Positions 1 through 7,275 of a stretch of DNA of 11,475 nucleotides are shown piece by piece. The DNA lies in NCBI GenBank assembly GCA_027079895.1, contig JALWUZ010000702.1, positions 1 to 11,475 on the forward strand. Reading direction: 5' to 3'. Source of the DNA: Anaerolineae bacterium. Lineage in GTDB: Bacteria; Chloroflexota; Anaerolineae; B4-G1. The notes under the pieces are model-generated. The model did no database searches and had not been told where the DNA came from. It was given only the letters and a program-made list of their open reading frames with translations. The position numbers and the translations under genes are program-made. The first letter of the stretch is position 1. Each line of letters opens with the position of its first letter.

Positions 1-2120
1 GCCTCGCGGACGGCGCGGTGCTCCTCGCTCACGGAGGTGTACCAGACCGGCATCTCCCAGCCGGCGAAGGGCACCAGTTTGGCCCCCATCTCCTTGTGAA
101 CCGCGTACAACGGGGTGCGTTTGAGGGGGCTCTGCGGCTCCTCCCACCGCCACTCCTCTCTGGCGATGGACGGCGCGAAGTCGGCCAGGTGGCTCTGTCC
201 GACGAAATAGGGCTTGGTCAGGTCGAATCGCTCCCCGTGACCGGCGAGCAGGTCGCCGGGCGTGACCCCCGGCTCGACGGCGAGCGGTTCGACCGGCGCG
301 GTGGCCTCTTCCACCACGACCGGCCCCTCCACCTTGCGGAAGATGTCCTCATCGTCGAAGAGGATGTAGCCGTCGGAGAGGGCCCGCAGGTAGTCGGCGA
401 TGGCGCGGTAGTGCGGCGGCGTGGGGGTGATGAGATAGACATCGCGCCCCCACTCGTCCGGCTCCTGCCGGGTGACGACGACGCCGTCCAGCAACTCCCC
501 CCGGCGGTCGAGCATGTAAGCCGCGGCGGACTCGCCGGGCTCCAGTGAAGCGACGTTGGCGGTGACGGTCTGCTGGACGAACTGGCGGGCCCGCCAGCCG
601 ACGATGCGGAGGCTGTTCCCCTCCGCGCCGGACGGCTCCGGGAAGTGGGGGTAGCCGCTGGGGGTGTAGGCGAAATCCAGCCCCGCTTTGGCGGCCAGTT
701 CGGCGACCCCGGCCCGCACCTCCTCCAGGACGGGGAGGGCGATCTTGCCGCGCGGCAGGGTGCCGATGAGCCCGTTGTAGGCGAAGGGGCGGATGTTGGT
801 CAGCAGGCGGTGGATGAGCCCGGCGAGGGCGTCCATATCCCCCTCGTCGAGGCCGCGCTGCGTGACCCAGGGGGTGCCCAGCCGGATGCCGGTCGCCAGG
901 GAGGTCTCGGTGTCGCCGGGGATGGTGTTCTTGTTGGCGACGATGCCGGCCAGGTCGAGGATGCGGACGGCGGGCTCGCCCCAGAGCGGGTAGCGCCCCT
1001 CCTTCCCGCTCAAGGGCGGGGCCGGGGCGGTGGAGATGGATTTCAGGTCAATCAGCAGGAGATGGGTATCGGTGCCTCCGTAGGCCAATCGCAGCCCGCG
1101 CTTCTGGAGGCCATCGGCCAGGGCGCGGGCGTTGGCGACGATCTGACGCTGCAACTGCCGGAACTCCTCCGTCCGCGCCAGTTGGAAGGCGACGGCGAGG
1201 GCCGCGAATTTGTTGACGTGCGGGCCGCCCTGTTCGCCGGGGAAGATCGCCATATCAATGGCCTGGGCCAGTTCCTCGTCGGTGGTCACGACGACGGCCC
1301 CGCGCGGCCCGCAGATGGTCTTGTGGGTGGTGAACGTCACCACGTCGGCGATGCCGACCGGGTTCGGATATACCCCGGCGATGACGAGCCCGGCCGGGTG
1401 GGAGATGTCGGCCATCAGGTAGGCCCCGACCTCGTCGGCGATGGAGCGGAAAGCGGCCCAGTCGGGGGCCCAGGGGTAGGAGGTGTAGCCGGCGACGATC
1501 ACTTTGGGGCGGTAGCGGCGGGCCAGGTCGCGGATTTGGTCGTAGTCCAGCCGCTCGGTCTGGCGATCCACGCCGTAGGAGACGACGCGGTACCGCCGCC
1601 CGGAGATGTTGAACTCGGAGCCGTGGGTGAGATGGCCGCCCTGGAAGAGATCGAGTCCCATCAGCGTGTCGCCGGGCTCCATCAACGCCCAGTAGACGGC
1701 CAGGTTGGCCGCCGCGCCGGAGAGGGGCTGGACGTTGACGTGGATGTGCTCCGGGCGGATGTCGTCGTGGGCGAAAGCCGCGGCGCAACGCCGTTGGGCC
1801 AGGCACTCGACCAGGTGGACGTAATCCACCCCCTTGTAGAAACGGCGGTCGGCGTACCGGCGGTAGAAAGCGAGTTGCCAGGCGACATCGTGCAACCGCT
1901 CCTCCGGGTCGCGGGTCATCCGCAACGGGGGGTAGCCCTCGGCGTAGATGTTCTGGAAGACGGAGCCCAGGGCCTCCCGGACAGCACGGGGGGCGGTGGA
2001 TTCGGACGGGATGAGGATCAATTTGCGGGCTTGTCGTTCGGCCTCCCAGTTGATGAGGTCGGATACGAAAGGAGCGACTTCCTCCAGGTCGGCGCGGACG
2101 AGAAAATCTGTGGGCTGCAT
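1..2120 (-). CDS. glyA-gcvT: Fused serine hydroxymethyltransferase / glycine-cleavage T protein (GlyA-GcvT), 3' end beyond window
   Basis: A single open frame of 706 codons runs from ATG at 2120 to the window edge without a stop. Residues about 15-485 are a PLP-dependent serine hydroxymethyltransferase (serine + THF to glycine + 5,10-methylene-THF). The AEGYP motif is at 60-64 and SGAAAN at 134-139. The D238/H241 pair sits in ADISHPAG. The PLP lysine is K267 in TTHKTICGPRG, NKNTIP is at 396-401, and the substrate-carboxylate arginine is R413 in GIRLGTP. Residues about 503-605 resemble an internal piece of the GcvT folate-binding domain (TANVASLEPGE, then LDRRGELLDGVVV). From residue 668 a canonical GcvT N-terminus begins (TPLYAVHKEMGAKLVPF, then GWEMPVWY). 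GcvT is the aminomethyltransferase of the glycine cleavage system. About 26 extra residues interrupt the GlyA domain after AEGYP. The start is supported by AAGGAGA at 2134-2128, 7 nt upstream, and by a promoter. GlyA identity is certain. The fusion is seen directly, but whether GcvT is complete cannot be seen. Confidence 0.93.
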   Translation of the reverse strand, partial: MQPTDFLVRADLEEVAPFVSDLINWEAERQARKLILIPSESTAPRAVREALGSVFQNIYAEGYPPLRMTRDPEERLHDVAWQLAFYRRYADRRFYKGVDYVHLVECLAQRRCAAAFAHDDIRPEHIHVNVQPLSGAAANLAVYWALMEPGDTLMGLDLFQGGHLTHGSEFNISGRRYRVVSYGVDRQTERLDYDQIRDLARRYRPKVIVAGYTSYPWAPDWAAFRSIADEVGAYLMADISHPAGLVIAGVYPNPVGIADVVTFTTHKTICGPRGAVVVTTDEELAQAIDMAIFPGEQGGPHVNKFAALAVAFQLARTEEFRQLQRQIVANARALADGLQKRGLRLAYGGTDTHLLLIDLKSISTAPAPPLSGKEGRYPLWGEPAVRILDLAGIVANKNTIPGDTETSLATGIRLGTPWVTQRGLDEGDMDALAGLIHRLLTNIRPFAYNGLIGTLPRGKIALPVLEEVRAGVAELAAKAGLDFAYTPSGYPHFPEPSGAEGNSLRIVGWRARQFVQQTVTANVASLEPGESAAAYMLDRRGELLDGVVVTRQEPDEWGRDVYLITPTPPHYRAIADYLRALSDGYILFDDEDIFRKVEGPVVVEEATAPVEPLAVEPGVTPGDLLAGHGERFDLTKPYFVGQSHLADFAPSIAREEWRWEEPQSPLKRTPLYAVHKEMGAKLVPFAGWEMPVWYTSVSEEHRAVRE

Positions 2121-2151
2121 CGGAGACTCTCCTTACGGTTGGTTGCCGATT

Positions 2152-2180
2152 AGTATAACACCGACGCAAAATGAGGGCAA
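2152..2180 (-). promoter_or_regulatory. Probable sigma70-type promoter of glyA-gcvT
   Basis: Read on the minus strand, TTGCCC (2180-2175) is followed after 17 bp by TATACT (2157-2152). This lies about 32 nt upstream of the ATG at 2120, with the ribosome binding site AAGGAGA in between. Motif match and spacing are good; the start point of transcription is inferred. It implies that the fusion gene is transcribed separately from the dcd operon upstream. Confidence 0.6.
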
Positions 2181-2279
2181 GAAACCGCGCTCACGGGATT
2201 CCGAAGCGAACCGGAGATTCCGCGTCAATACCCGCCGGCTGCGACGATTGAGCCGTTGCATCCGCCGTGGAAAGGCACT

Positions 2280-2310
2280 GGGTAGGCGATGGCAATGCCA
2301 TCGCCTACCC
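2280..2310. repeat. Perfect palindrome, REP-like element
   Basis: Two 15-bp arms, GGGTAGGCGATGGCA (2280-2294) and its exact reverse complement (2296-2310), flank a single central A at 2295. Neither strand continues into a T-run, so it is not a typical rho-independent terminator. Size, perfection and intergenic position fit a REP-type repetitive palindrome, of the sort mobilised by REP-associated tyrosine transposases. Only one copy is in the window, so repetitiveness is inferred. It could also fold in RNA and mark the end of the dcd transcript. Confidence 0.7.
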
Positions 2311-2485
2311 CTTTGACCGTAAGCGTAAGAACTTCGAAAAGCCCCGGCCGTGACGAGCAACCCCGGCGAGCCGGTCGGTAGGGTGGAGGGCGATGGGGGC
2401 GTAATGGTGACGGTCGGCGGCGCGTTGCAGGCCGCGACGAGGAGCGGCAGGGCTGGGAGGATTGGCCGGGCGGGTCACGCCGTCG

Positions 2486-3040
2486 TCACAGCCGCGGCAG
2501 CGTGACCCCCTGCTGACGCTGATACTTCCCCTGCCGGTCGAGGTAACTGATCTCGCACTCCGCGTCCCCCTCGAAGAACAGCACCTGGGCGATCCCCTCG
2601 TTGGCGTAGATTTTGGCCGACAGCGGCGTGACGTTGCCGATTTCCAGCGTGATCACCCCTTCCCACCCCGCTTCCAGAACCGTCGTCGGTATCAGCACCC
2701 CGGCCCGGATGTAGGTGCTCTTGCACAGGACGATGCCGGTCACGTTGCGCGGCATGCGGATGTGCTCCACCGAACGGGCCAGGACGAAGGAGTTGGGAGG
2801 GATGATGCAGTACGCCCCGCGGTAATCCACCATCGAGCGGACATCGAACTGTTTGGGGTCTACGACGGTGGAGTAGATGTTGGTGAAGATCTTGAACTCA
2901 TCGGCCACCCGAATGTCGTAGCCGTAAGAGGAGAGTCCGTAGGAGATGACCCCATCGCGCACCTGCCCGTCCACGAAAGGGTCAATCATCCGCTGTTCCA
3001 ACGCCATCCGGCGGATCCAGTGGTCCGGCTTGAGCCCCAT
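2486..3040 (-). CDS. dcd: dCTP deaminase
   Basis: Deaminates dCTP to dUTP, the source of dUMP for thymidylate synthesis; a cytosolic homotrimer in characterised members. The 184-residue protein is of usual length. It opens with KPDHWIRRMA, has SYGYDIRV near residue 37, and carries the nucleotide-binding CKSTYIRAG motif near residue 107. GWEGVITLEI near 124 holds the Glu expected to be catalytic. It ends in GVTLPRL, as in the family. The nearby sequence reads as the monofunctional type or the dUMP-forming type; these cannot be separated safely by eye. The ATG lies 3 nt after the argS stop and is preceded, inside argS, by GGAGAGG (3056-3050) at 9 nt, so translation is probably coupled to argS. 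It is the last gene of the secA-led cluster. Confidence 0.95.
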   Translation of the reverse strand: MGLKPDHWIRRMALEQRMIDPFVDGQVRDGVISYGLSSYGYDIRVADEFKIFTNIYSTVVDPKQFDVRSMVDYRGAYCIIPPNSFVLARSVEHIRMPRNVTGIVLCKSTYIRAGVLIPTTVLEAGWEGVITLEIGNVTPLSAKIYANEGIAQVLFFEGDAECEISYLDRQGKYQRQQGVTLPRL

Positions 3041-3043
3041 CGC

Positions 3044-4708
3044 TCACATCCTCTCCGGCGCGTTCATCCCCATCAGGTGGAGGACGCGGGCCAGGGCGAG
3101 TTTGGTCGCCCGCACCAGGCGCAGCCGGGCGCGGGTCAGGTCGGCGTCGGCCGGGTCGGAGGAGACCACCCGGCAGTCGCGGTAGAAGGTGTGGAAGGCA
3201 GCGGCCAAGTCGTGGGCGTAGAAGGGGAGGAAGTGGGGGCTCAGTTTCTCCACCGCCTGGGCGACCACCTCCGGCAGACGCAACATCTCTTTGACGAGGG
3301 CCAGTTCACTGGGATGGTGGAGCAGCGCGACGTCCGCCGGGGCGTCCACGTCCCAGCCGGAGGCCTGGGCGTGGCGCAGGATGCTGGCGATGCGGGCGTG
3401 GGCGTACTGGATGTAGTAGACCGGGTTGCGGTCGGATTGCTCCACCGCCAGGTCGAGGTCGAAGTCCATGTGGCTGTCCGGCGAGCGGGCGAGCATGAAG
3501 TAGCGCACCGCGTCCCGCCCCACCTCGTCGAGCAGTTCGTCCAGGGTGATGAAGTGGCCCTCACGGGTGCTCATCCGCACCGGTTTACCCTCGCGCACCA
3601 GGTTGACGAACTGGTGAAACACGACCCGGACGTTGTCGGTCTCGTACCCCAGAGCCCGCAGTCCGGCGAGCACGTCCGGGTACTCCTCCAGGTGGTCCGC
3701 GCCCAAGATCGTGACCATCAGGGCGTACCCCCGGCGGATTTTCTCGATGTGATAGGCGATGTCCGGCAGCCGGTAGGTCGGTTCGCCGGTGGATTTGACC
3801 AGCACGCGGTCTTTCTTGCCGCCCAAGTCGGTGACGCGGAACCAGGTGGCCCCGTCCTTCTCGTAGACGTACCCCCGCCGCCGCAGTTCCTCCAGCACCT
3901 CCCACACCAGACCGCTCTCGTACAGGCCGTTCTCGTTGAAATAGTTGTCGAAATGAATCCCCAGCCGGGCCAGCGTGGCGCGGATTTGGGCGAAGATGAC
4001 CGCCTCGGCCCGCTTCCGAAAGACAGACTCATCCGCCTCGGCGAGACCGTCCCCGTGCTCCTCGTAGAGGTCGGCGGCGATCTCCCGGATGTAGTCCCCC
4101 TGGTAGTGGTCGGCGGGGAACTCGACGGTCTGCCCCAGCAGTTCCAGGTAGCGCAGCCGCACCGAATTGCCCAGGATTTGCATCTGCCGCCCGGCGTTGT
4201 TGAAGTAATACTCCCGCTCCACCCGATAGCCGGCCGCCGCCAGGAGGTTCGCCAGCGTGTCCCCCATCACACCGCCGCGCCCGCGTCCGACGGTCAGCGG
4301 GCCGGTGGGGTTCGCGCTCACGAACTCGACCTGGGCGGTGCCGCGCTCCTCGTCCAGCAGGTCGCCGAAGCGGTCGCCGGCCTGCAAGATGGCCTCCACC
4401 TGGGCGGCCAGCCATCCGGCGGACAGGGTGATGTTGATGTACCCCGGCCCGGCGATCTCCACCTGGCCGACCAACTCCGCCTCCGGCAGATGGGACACCA
4501 CCTGGGCGGCGATTTCCCGAGGCGCACGGCGGGCCGCCCGCGCCAGTCGCAGGCAGACCGGCGAGGCGTAGTCCCCGTGCGCTGCGTGGCGCGAACGCTC
4601 CACGACTATCTCCGGCATGTCGAACGGGGGCAGGTCGCCCGCCGCCTGCGCTGCCTGTATCCCGGCCTCGATGAGCGAGGCGATCTGGTGGGTAATCCGG
4701 CTCAGCAT
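3044..4708 (-). CDS. argS: Arginyl-tRNA synthetase
   Basis: Class I aminoacyl-tRNA synthetase that charges tRNA-Arg in the cytosol; 554 residues, a normal length. The N-terminal Arg-tRNA-binding domain covers about residues 5-95 (HGDYASPV at 44-51, GPGYINI at 88-93). The Rossmann catalytic core follows. The ATP-binding signature is SANPTGPL followed by TVGR (139-142), where most relatives have a HIGH-like HVGH, so both histidines are replaced. The KMSKS-equivalent loop is MSTREG (379-384). GADHLEEYP and YHIEKIRRG are recognisable family motifs. The C-terminal DALR anticodon-binding domain starts near 430 with YYIQYAHARI. The start is supported by GGGAGGT (4725-4719), 10 nt upstream; the gap from add is 31 nt. 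Family identity is secure. The altered HIGH motif may be lineage-specific and does not by itself suggest inactivity. Confidence 0.95.
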   Translation of the reverse strand: MLSRITHQIASLIEAGIQAAQAAGDLPPFDMPEIVVERSRHAAHGDYASPVCLRLARAARRAPREIAAQVVSHLPEAELVGQVEIAGPGYINITLSAGWLAAQVEAILQAGDRFGDLLDEERGTAQVEFVSANPTGPLTVGRGRGGVMGDTLANLLAAAGYRVEREYYFNNAGRQMQILGNSVRLRYLELLGQTVEFPADHYQGDYIREIAADLYEEHGDGLAEADESVFRKRAEAVIFAQIRATLARLGIHFDNYFNENGLYESGLVWEVLEELRRRGYVYEKDGATWFRVTDLGGKKDRVLVKSTGEPTYRLPDIAYHIEKIRRGYALMVTILGADHLEEYPDVLAGLRALGYETDNVRVVFHQFVNLVREGKPVRMSTREGHFITLDELLDEVGRDAVRYFMLARSPDSHMDFDLDLAVEQSDRNPVYYIQYAHARIASILRHAQASGWDVDAPADVALLHHPSELALVKEMLRLPEVVAQAVEKLSPHFLPFYAHDLAAAFHTFYRDCRVVSSDPADADLTRARLRLVRATKLALARVLHLMGMNAPERM

Positions 4709-4739
4709 TCGATTCTGTACCTCCCGCTCGCGGACGGGG

Positions 4740-5798
4740 TCACGCTAGCCCCAGTTCCTTCTGGAACCAACGTGCCAGCCGCTTGCGCACCTCCGGCGGC
4801 TGGAACGCCCCGGCGATCCCCGTCATAATCGTGTGTTTGATCTGTTCCAGCGTCACCCCCATCGCCAGCATAGCGGTCATGTACTCGTCGGTCAAGGTCG
4901 TATCGCTGACGCTGGGGTCGTCGGTGTTGATCGTCACCCGCAGGTTGAGGGCCAGCAGGTCCGGCAGCGGGTGCTGCCAGAAGCGGCGGACGACGGCGGT
5001 CTGGAGGTTGCTGGTGGGGCAGACTTCCAGGGTCACGCCGCGCTGCCGCACCAGTTGTACCACGTCGGAGTTCTCGATGGAGCGCACGCCGTGTCCGATG
5101 CGGCTGGCCCCCAGCAGTTCGATGGCCTCGCGGACGTTCTCCGCGCCGCCGGCCTCGCCGGCGTGGACTGTCACTCCCAGGCCGGCCTCCCGCGCCTTCT
5201 GGAACACGTCGGCGAAGCGGTGGGCCGGGTAGCCGACCTCGTCGCCGGCCAAATCCAGCCCCACGATGCCCTGGGACTGTTTGGCGATGGCGATGTCGGC
5301 GATGCGGTCTCCCATCTCCACACTGCCGGAGCGGTCAATTTGCAGGATGAGGGCCGTTTCGATGTCGTAATCCCGCTGCGCCTGGGCGACGGAAGCGCAT
5401 ACCCAATCCACCACCTGATCCAGCGGGAAGTGCTGTTGCCGCGACAGGGCGACCGGATTGAAGCGCAGTTCCAGATACTTGACGTTGTCGGCGGCCGCGT
5501 CGGCGACCGCCTCGTAGGCCACCCGCTCCACCGCCGCCGGGGTGGGATAGAACCGGCGCAGGAAGGCGAACTTCTCCAGGAACAGGTGGAAGTCCGGCTC
5601 CTCGCCGGTGACGGTGGCGAAGCGGCGCAGGTACTCGATGTCGTAACTCGGCAGGTCAATGCCGTGCTCCTGAGCGATCTCCGCCAGGGTCTGCAACCGC
5701 AGCGAGCCTTCCAGATGGCGGTGCAGGTCCACTTTCGGCAGCGCATGCAACTGGGCCCGCAGGCCGGCCGCACTCGAAGGTCTGTTTCGCATACTCAT
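4740..5798 (-). CDS. add: Adenosine deaminase
   Basis: Zinc-dependent amidohydrolase-fold deaminase, converting adenosine and deoxyadenosine to inosine and deoxyinosine in purine salvage. All ligands and catalytic residues of the family are visible in the 352-residue protein. H26 and H28 are in KVDLHRHLEGS, and H212 with catalytic E215 are in VHAGEAGG. H236 is in RIGHGVR, and D293/D294 are in TINTDDP. CPTSNLQT at 260-267 is also typical. Spacing between motifs matches mammalian and bacterial ADA closely. The related aminodeoxyfutalosine deaminases of menaquinone synthesis share these motifs, so that substrate cannot be excluded, though no menaquinone gene is nearby. Two in-frame ATGs occur, at 5798 and 5792; the only upstream purine-rich stretch (GGAGA) is about 13 nt from the first, so the exact start is less certain than the function. 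Confidence 0.92.
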   Translation of the reverse strand: MSMRNRPSSAAGLRAQLHALPKVDLHRHLEGSLRLQTLAEIAQEHGIDLPSYDIEYLRRFATVTGEEPDFHLFLEKFAFLRRFYPTPAAVERVAYEAVADAAADNVKYLELRFNPVALSRQQHFPLDQVVDWVCASVAQAQRDYDIETALILQIDRSGSVEMGDRIADIAIAKQSQGIVGLDLAGDEVGYPAHRFADVFQKAREAGLGVTVHAGEAGGAENVREAIELLGASRIGHGVRSIENSDVVQLVRQRGVTLEVCPTSNLQTAVVRRFWQHPLPDLLALNLRVTINTDDPSVSDTTLTDEYMTAMLAMGVTLEQIKHTIMTGIAGAFQPPEVRKRLARWFQKELGLA

Positions 5799-5840
5799 AT
5801 CCGTTGCCCGTTCTCCGGGATGTGAACAGGGCGGGGGAGG

Positions 5841-6179
5841 CTAATCCACACTCTCCCGCAGTATCCATCTCCAGTAATACCACACCACCGCCAGGTCAAT
5901 GGTGACGCCCAGGGCGATGGGGATGTGGAAAGTGACCAGGGCGAAGCCGGGCGTCAGCAGGACGGGGAGGGCCTGCTGCGGCGCGAGCGTGGCGATGCCG
6001 CGCACCATTTGGCTCAGGGCCGCCAGGGTGAACAGCCCGGCGGCCAGGTAGGCCCAGCGGTAGTGAGCGGCCATCTTCGTCACCACACTCAGGCGGCGGC
6101 TGAAGTTGGCGAACAGGACGCTCAGATGGGCCAGCGACAGCAGGCCCACCGCTCCCAGGGGGATGGTGATGGCGATCAT
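5841..6179 (-). CDS. Small membrane protein of unknown function (112 aa, about three helices)
   Basis: I do not recognise the family. Hydrophobic stretches at about residues 3-25, 41-59 and 72-104 suggest three, possibly four, membrane helices with short basic loops (NFSRRLSVVTK between the first two). No enzymatic motif and no cleavable signal peptide are evident. The ATG overlaps the stop of the upstream membrane-protein gene by 4 nt (ATGA), and AGGAGAG (6191-6185) stands 5 nt upstream. It is therefore translationally coupled to that gene and probably works with it. Together with the KaiC-like ATPase and winged-helix gene upstream it forms a compact block; a membrane-anchored partner of the ATPase is a guess from context only. 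Confidence 0.75.
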   Translation of the reverse strand: MIAITIPLGAVGLLSLAHLSVLFANFSRRLSVVTKMAAHYRWAYLAAGLFTLAALSQMVRGIATLAPQQALPVLLTPGFALVTFHIPIALGVTIDLAVVWYYWRWILRESVD

Positions 6180-6469
6180 CGTCGCTCTCCTGTCATCAGG
6201 TCTTGCAACCGCATGTCGAACAGGTACAGCAGGATTCCCCCACCGAACAGGAGCAAGTCTCCCAGCGGGCGGGCGGCAAACTCGACGTCGTTCAGTATGT
6301 ACCAGACCGCTCCGCCCAGCAGCAACCCGGCCGGGAGGAGCAGGAGGGGATACCCCACCCGCTGTTTGGAAGTCCGCTCGTAGAAGTAGGCGATGCGCCC
6401 CAGGAAGAACAGCAACACCGCCACGATGAGCCAGGCGTACACCATGAGGAGAATTTTCGCCGTGTTCAT
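6176..6469 (-). CDS. Small membrane protein of unknown function (97 aa, three helices)
   Basis: Unrecognised family. Hydrophobic segments at about residues 5-28, 40-59 and 68-84 predict three membrane helices. A charged loop lies between the first two (YERTSKQR, 30-37), and the C-terminus is charged (DMRLQDLMTGERR). The ATG follows the stop of the KaiC-like gene after a single nucleotide, and the gene overlaps the next membrane-protein gene by 4 nt, so all three should be co-translated. The ribosome binding site is weak (GAGG within the end of the ATPase gene), consistent with coupling. Similar size and topology to its downstream neighbour suggest a two-subunit membrane partner. This is inference. 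Confidence 0.75.
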   Translation of the reverse strand: MNTAKILLMVYAWLIVAVLLFFLGRIAYFYERTSKQRVGYPLLLLPAGLLLGGAVWYILNDVEFAARPLGDLLLFGGGILLYLFDMRLQDLMTGERR

Positions 6470-6470
6470 C

Positions 6471-7232
6471 TCACCGCCTCACGAAAGCCTGGACGAAGGA
6501 GTCCACCATCCGGCGGGGACTGCCGCTCAAGATGCCCTCCTGCCCCTCGAAGGGGGCACGGACTTCGAGGCCGCGTTCGGTGATCTCGAACCGGCGGATG
6601 CCCTTGTCGTGGTCGCTGCCGCGCATTTTGAGCACCAGGAGGGCTTTGTGGATGGCACTCTCGATCTCGACGTAGCGTAGGAGGATGTAGGAATCCACCA
6701 GGAACCCCAGGGAGTCATCGGCGGCGTCGTTTTCGCCAATCAGGGCCGCGTTCTCCCGCGTCAGGACGGCGGTCAACCCCTCCCGCTTCAGGCCGTTGAT
6801 GAAGCCGTAGACGATGGCCCGCATCTCCGCCGGGTCCTCGCTGAGCCGCTCGAAGTGGCTCAGACTGTCCACCAGCACCCGCTTGACCCCCATCTGCCGC
6901 ACGAGACGCTCCAGCCGCCCGCCGACCTGCTCTAAATCGGCCCGGCTGACCTCCGGGCTGGTCATCATCACCCGCAACTTGCCCTCCCGCTCCAGGCGGC
7001 GGAAGTCCCAGCCGAAATTGGCGGCGTCGTTGTAGTACTGCTGCGGGAACTCCTCGAAGGTCAGGATCAGCCCCGGCTCGTCGCAGGCCGTTATGCCGTG
7101 ATAGATGAACTGCATCCCCAGAGTGGTCTTGCCGGTGCCCGGTGCCCCCTCGACCAAGTTGGCGGTCTGGGGGAGGAAGCCGCCCCGCAGCATCTCATCC
7201 AGCCCTGGAATGCCCGTTTTCACCCGTTCCAT
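6471..7232 (-). CDS. KaiC/RAD55-like RecA-superfamily ATPase (single domain)
   Basis: A 253-residue, single-domain P-loop ATPase of the KaiC/RAD55/GvpD group. It starts with the family's typical VKTGIPGLDEMLRGGF. Walker A is GAPGTGKTT at 29-37 with K35. The tandem glutamates E60-E61 in LTFEEFP correspond to the catalytic pair of KaiC-type enzymes. The Walker B strand is RVLVDSLSHF with D122. KMRGSDHDKGIRRFEIT at 203-218 is the conserved C-terminal strand-loop signature, and EGILSGSPRR ends the domain. Such proteins act in signalling or regulation in archaea and some bacteria, often next to histidine kinases or wHTH proteins; the target here is unknown. I place the start at ATG 7232 because AAGGAGG at 7244-7238 is 5 nt upstream. 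A longer frame from TTG at 7250 would contain that site. No second RecA domain and no kaiA/kaiB are present, so this is not a clock KaiC. Confidence 0.9.
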   Translation of the reverse strand: MERVKTGIPGLDEMLRGGFLPQTANLVEGAPGTGKTTLGMQFIYHGITACDEPGLILTFEEFPQQYYNDAANFGWDFRRLEREGKLRVMMTSPEVSRADLEQVGGRLERLVRQMGVKRVLVDSLSHFERLSEDPAEMRAIVYGFINGLKREGLTAVLTRENAALIGENDAADDSLGFLVDSYILLRYVEIESAIHKALLVLKMRGSDHDKGIRRFEITERGLEVRAPFEGQEGILSGSPRRMVDSFVQAFVRR

Positions 7233-7237
7233 AAGCC

Positions 7238-7244
7238 CCTCCTT
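7238..7244 (-). promoter_or_regulatory. Ribosome binding site that fixes the KaiC-like start
   Basis: AAGGAGG on the minus strand, followed by GGCTT and then ATG (7232-7230). It lies within the extra codons of the alternative TTG start at 7250, which has no comparable site, so the ATG is preferred. Confidence 0.8.
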
Positions 7245-7275
7245 CCGCAAGTTTACGGGTGGCCGCGCCGGTTCA

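Larger units (their letters stand above)
2121..2485. other. Intergenic region between dcd and glyA-gcvT
   Basis: This gap of about 365 bases contains the glyA-gcvT promoter and ribosome binding site at its left end and a perfect palindrome at 2280-2310. I find no convincing gene: the short frames here are rich in Arg and Pro, lack a ribosome binding site and resemble no family I know. From 2311 to 2485 I see only a weak 5-bp-stem hairpin (2363-2374) and no T-tract, so no clear rho-independent terminator for the dcd operon. Confidence 0.7.

Noticed and set aside
645..2153. A 502-codon plus-strand frame opposite glyA-gcvT
   Set aside because: Antisense shadow of the GlyA frame; its sequence resembles no family and would run into the glyA promoter.
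1255..2169. A 304-codon minus-strand frame overlapping the glyA start
   Set aside because: Out of frame with GlyA and rich in Arg and Pro; the GlyA frame from 2120 has the family motifs and the ribosome binding site.
2133..2360. Short minus-strand frame of 75 codons in the intergenic gap
   Set aside because: It crosses the palindrome and the glyA promoter, lacks a ribosome binding site and has no family resemblance.
2363..2374. Hairpin CCGGC-GA-GCCGG as a terminator of the dcd operon
   Set aside because: A stem of five pairs with a two-base loop is not stable as drawn, and no T-tract follows on the minus strand.
2462..4828. A 788-codon plus-strand frame opposite dcd and argS
   Set aside because: Antisense shadow spanning two real genes; no ribosome binding site and no recognisable domain.
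6471..7232. KaiC circadian clock or RadA/Sms identity for the ATPase
   Set aside because: It has one RecA domain rather than two, lacks kaiA/kaiB neighbours, and has no N-terminal zinc finger or Lon-like domain as RadA would.
7233..7250. TTG start for the KaiC-like gene at 7250
   Set aside because: The six extra codons contain the strong AAGGAGG that serves the ATG at 7232, and the family's conserved N-terminus begins at that ATG.
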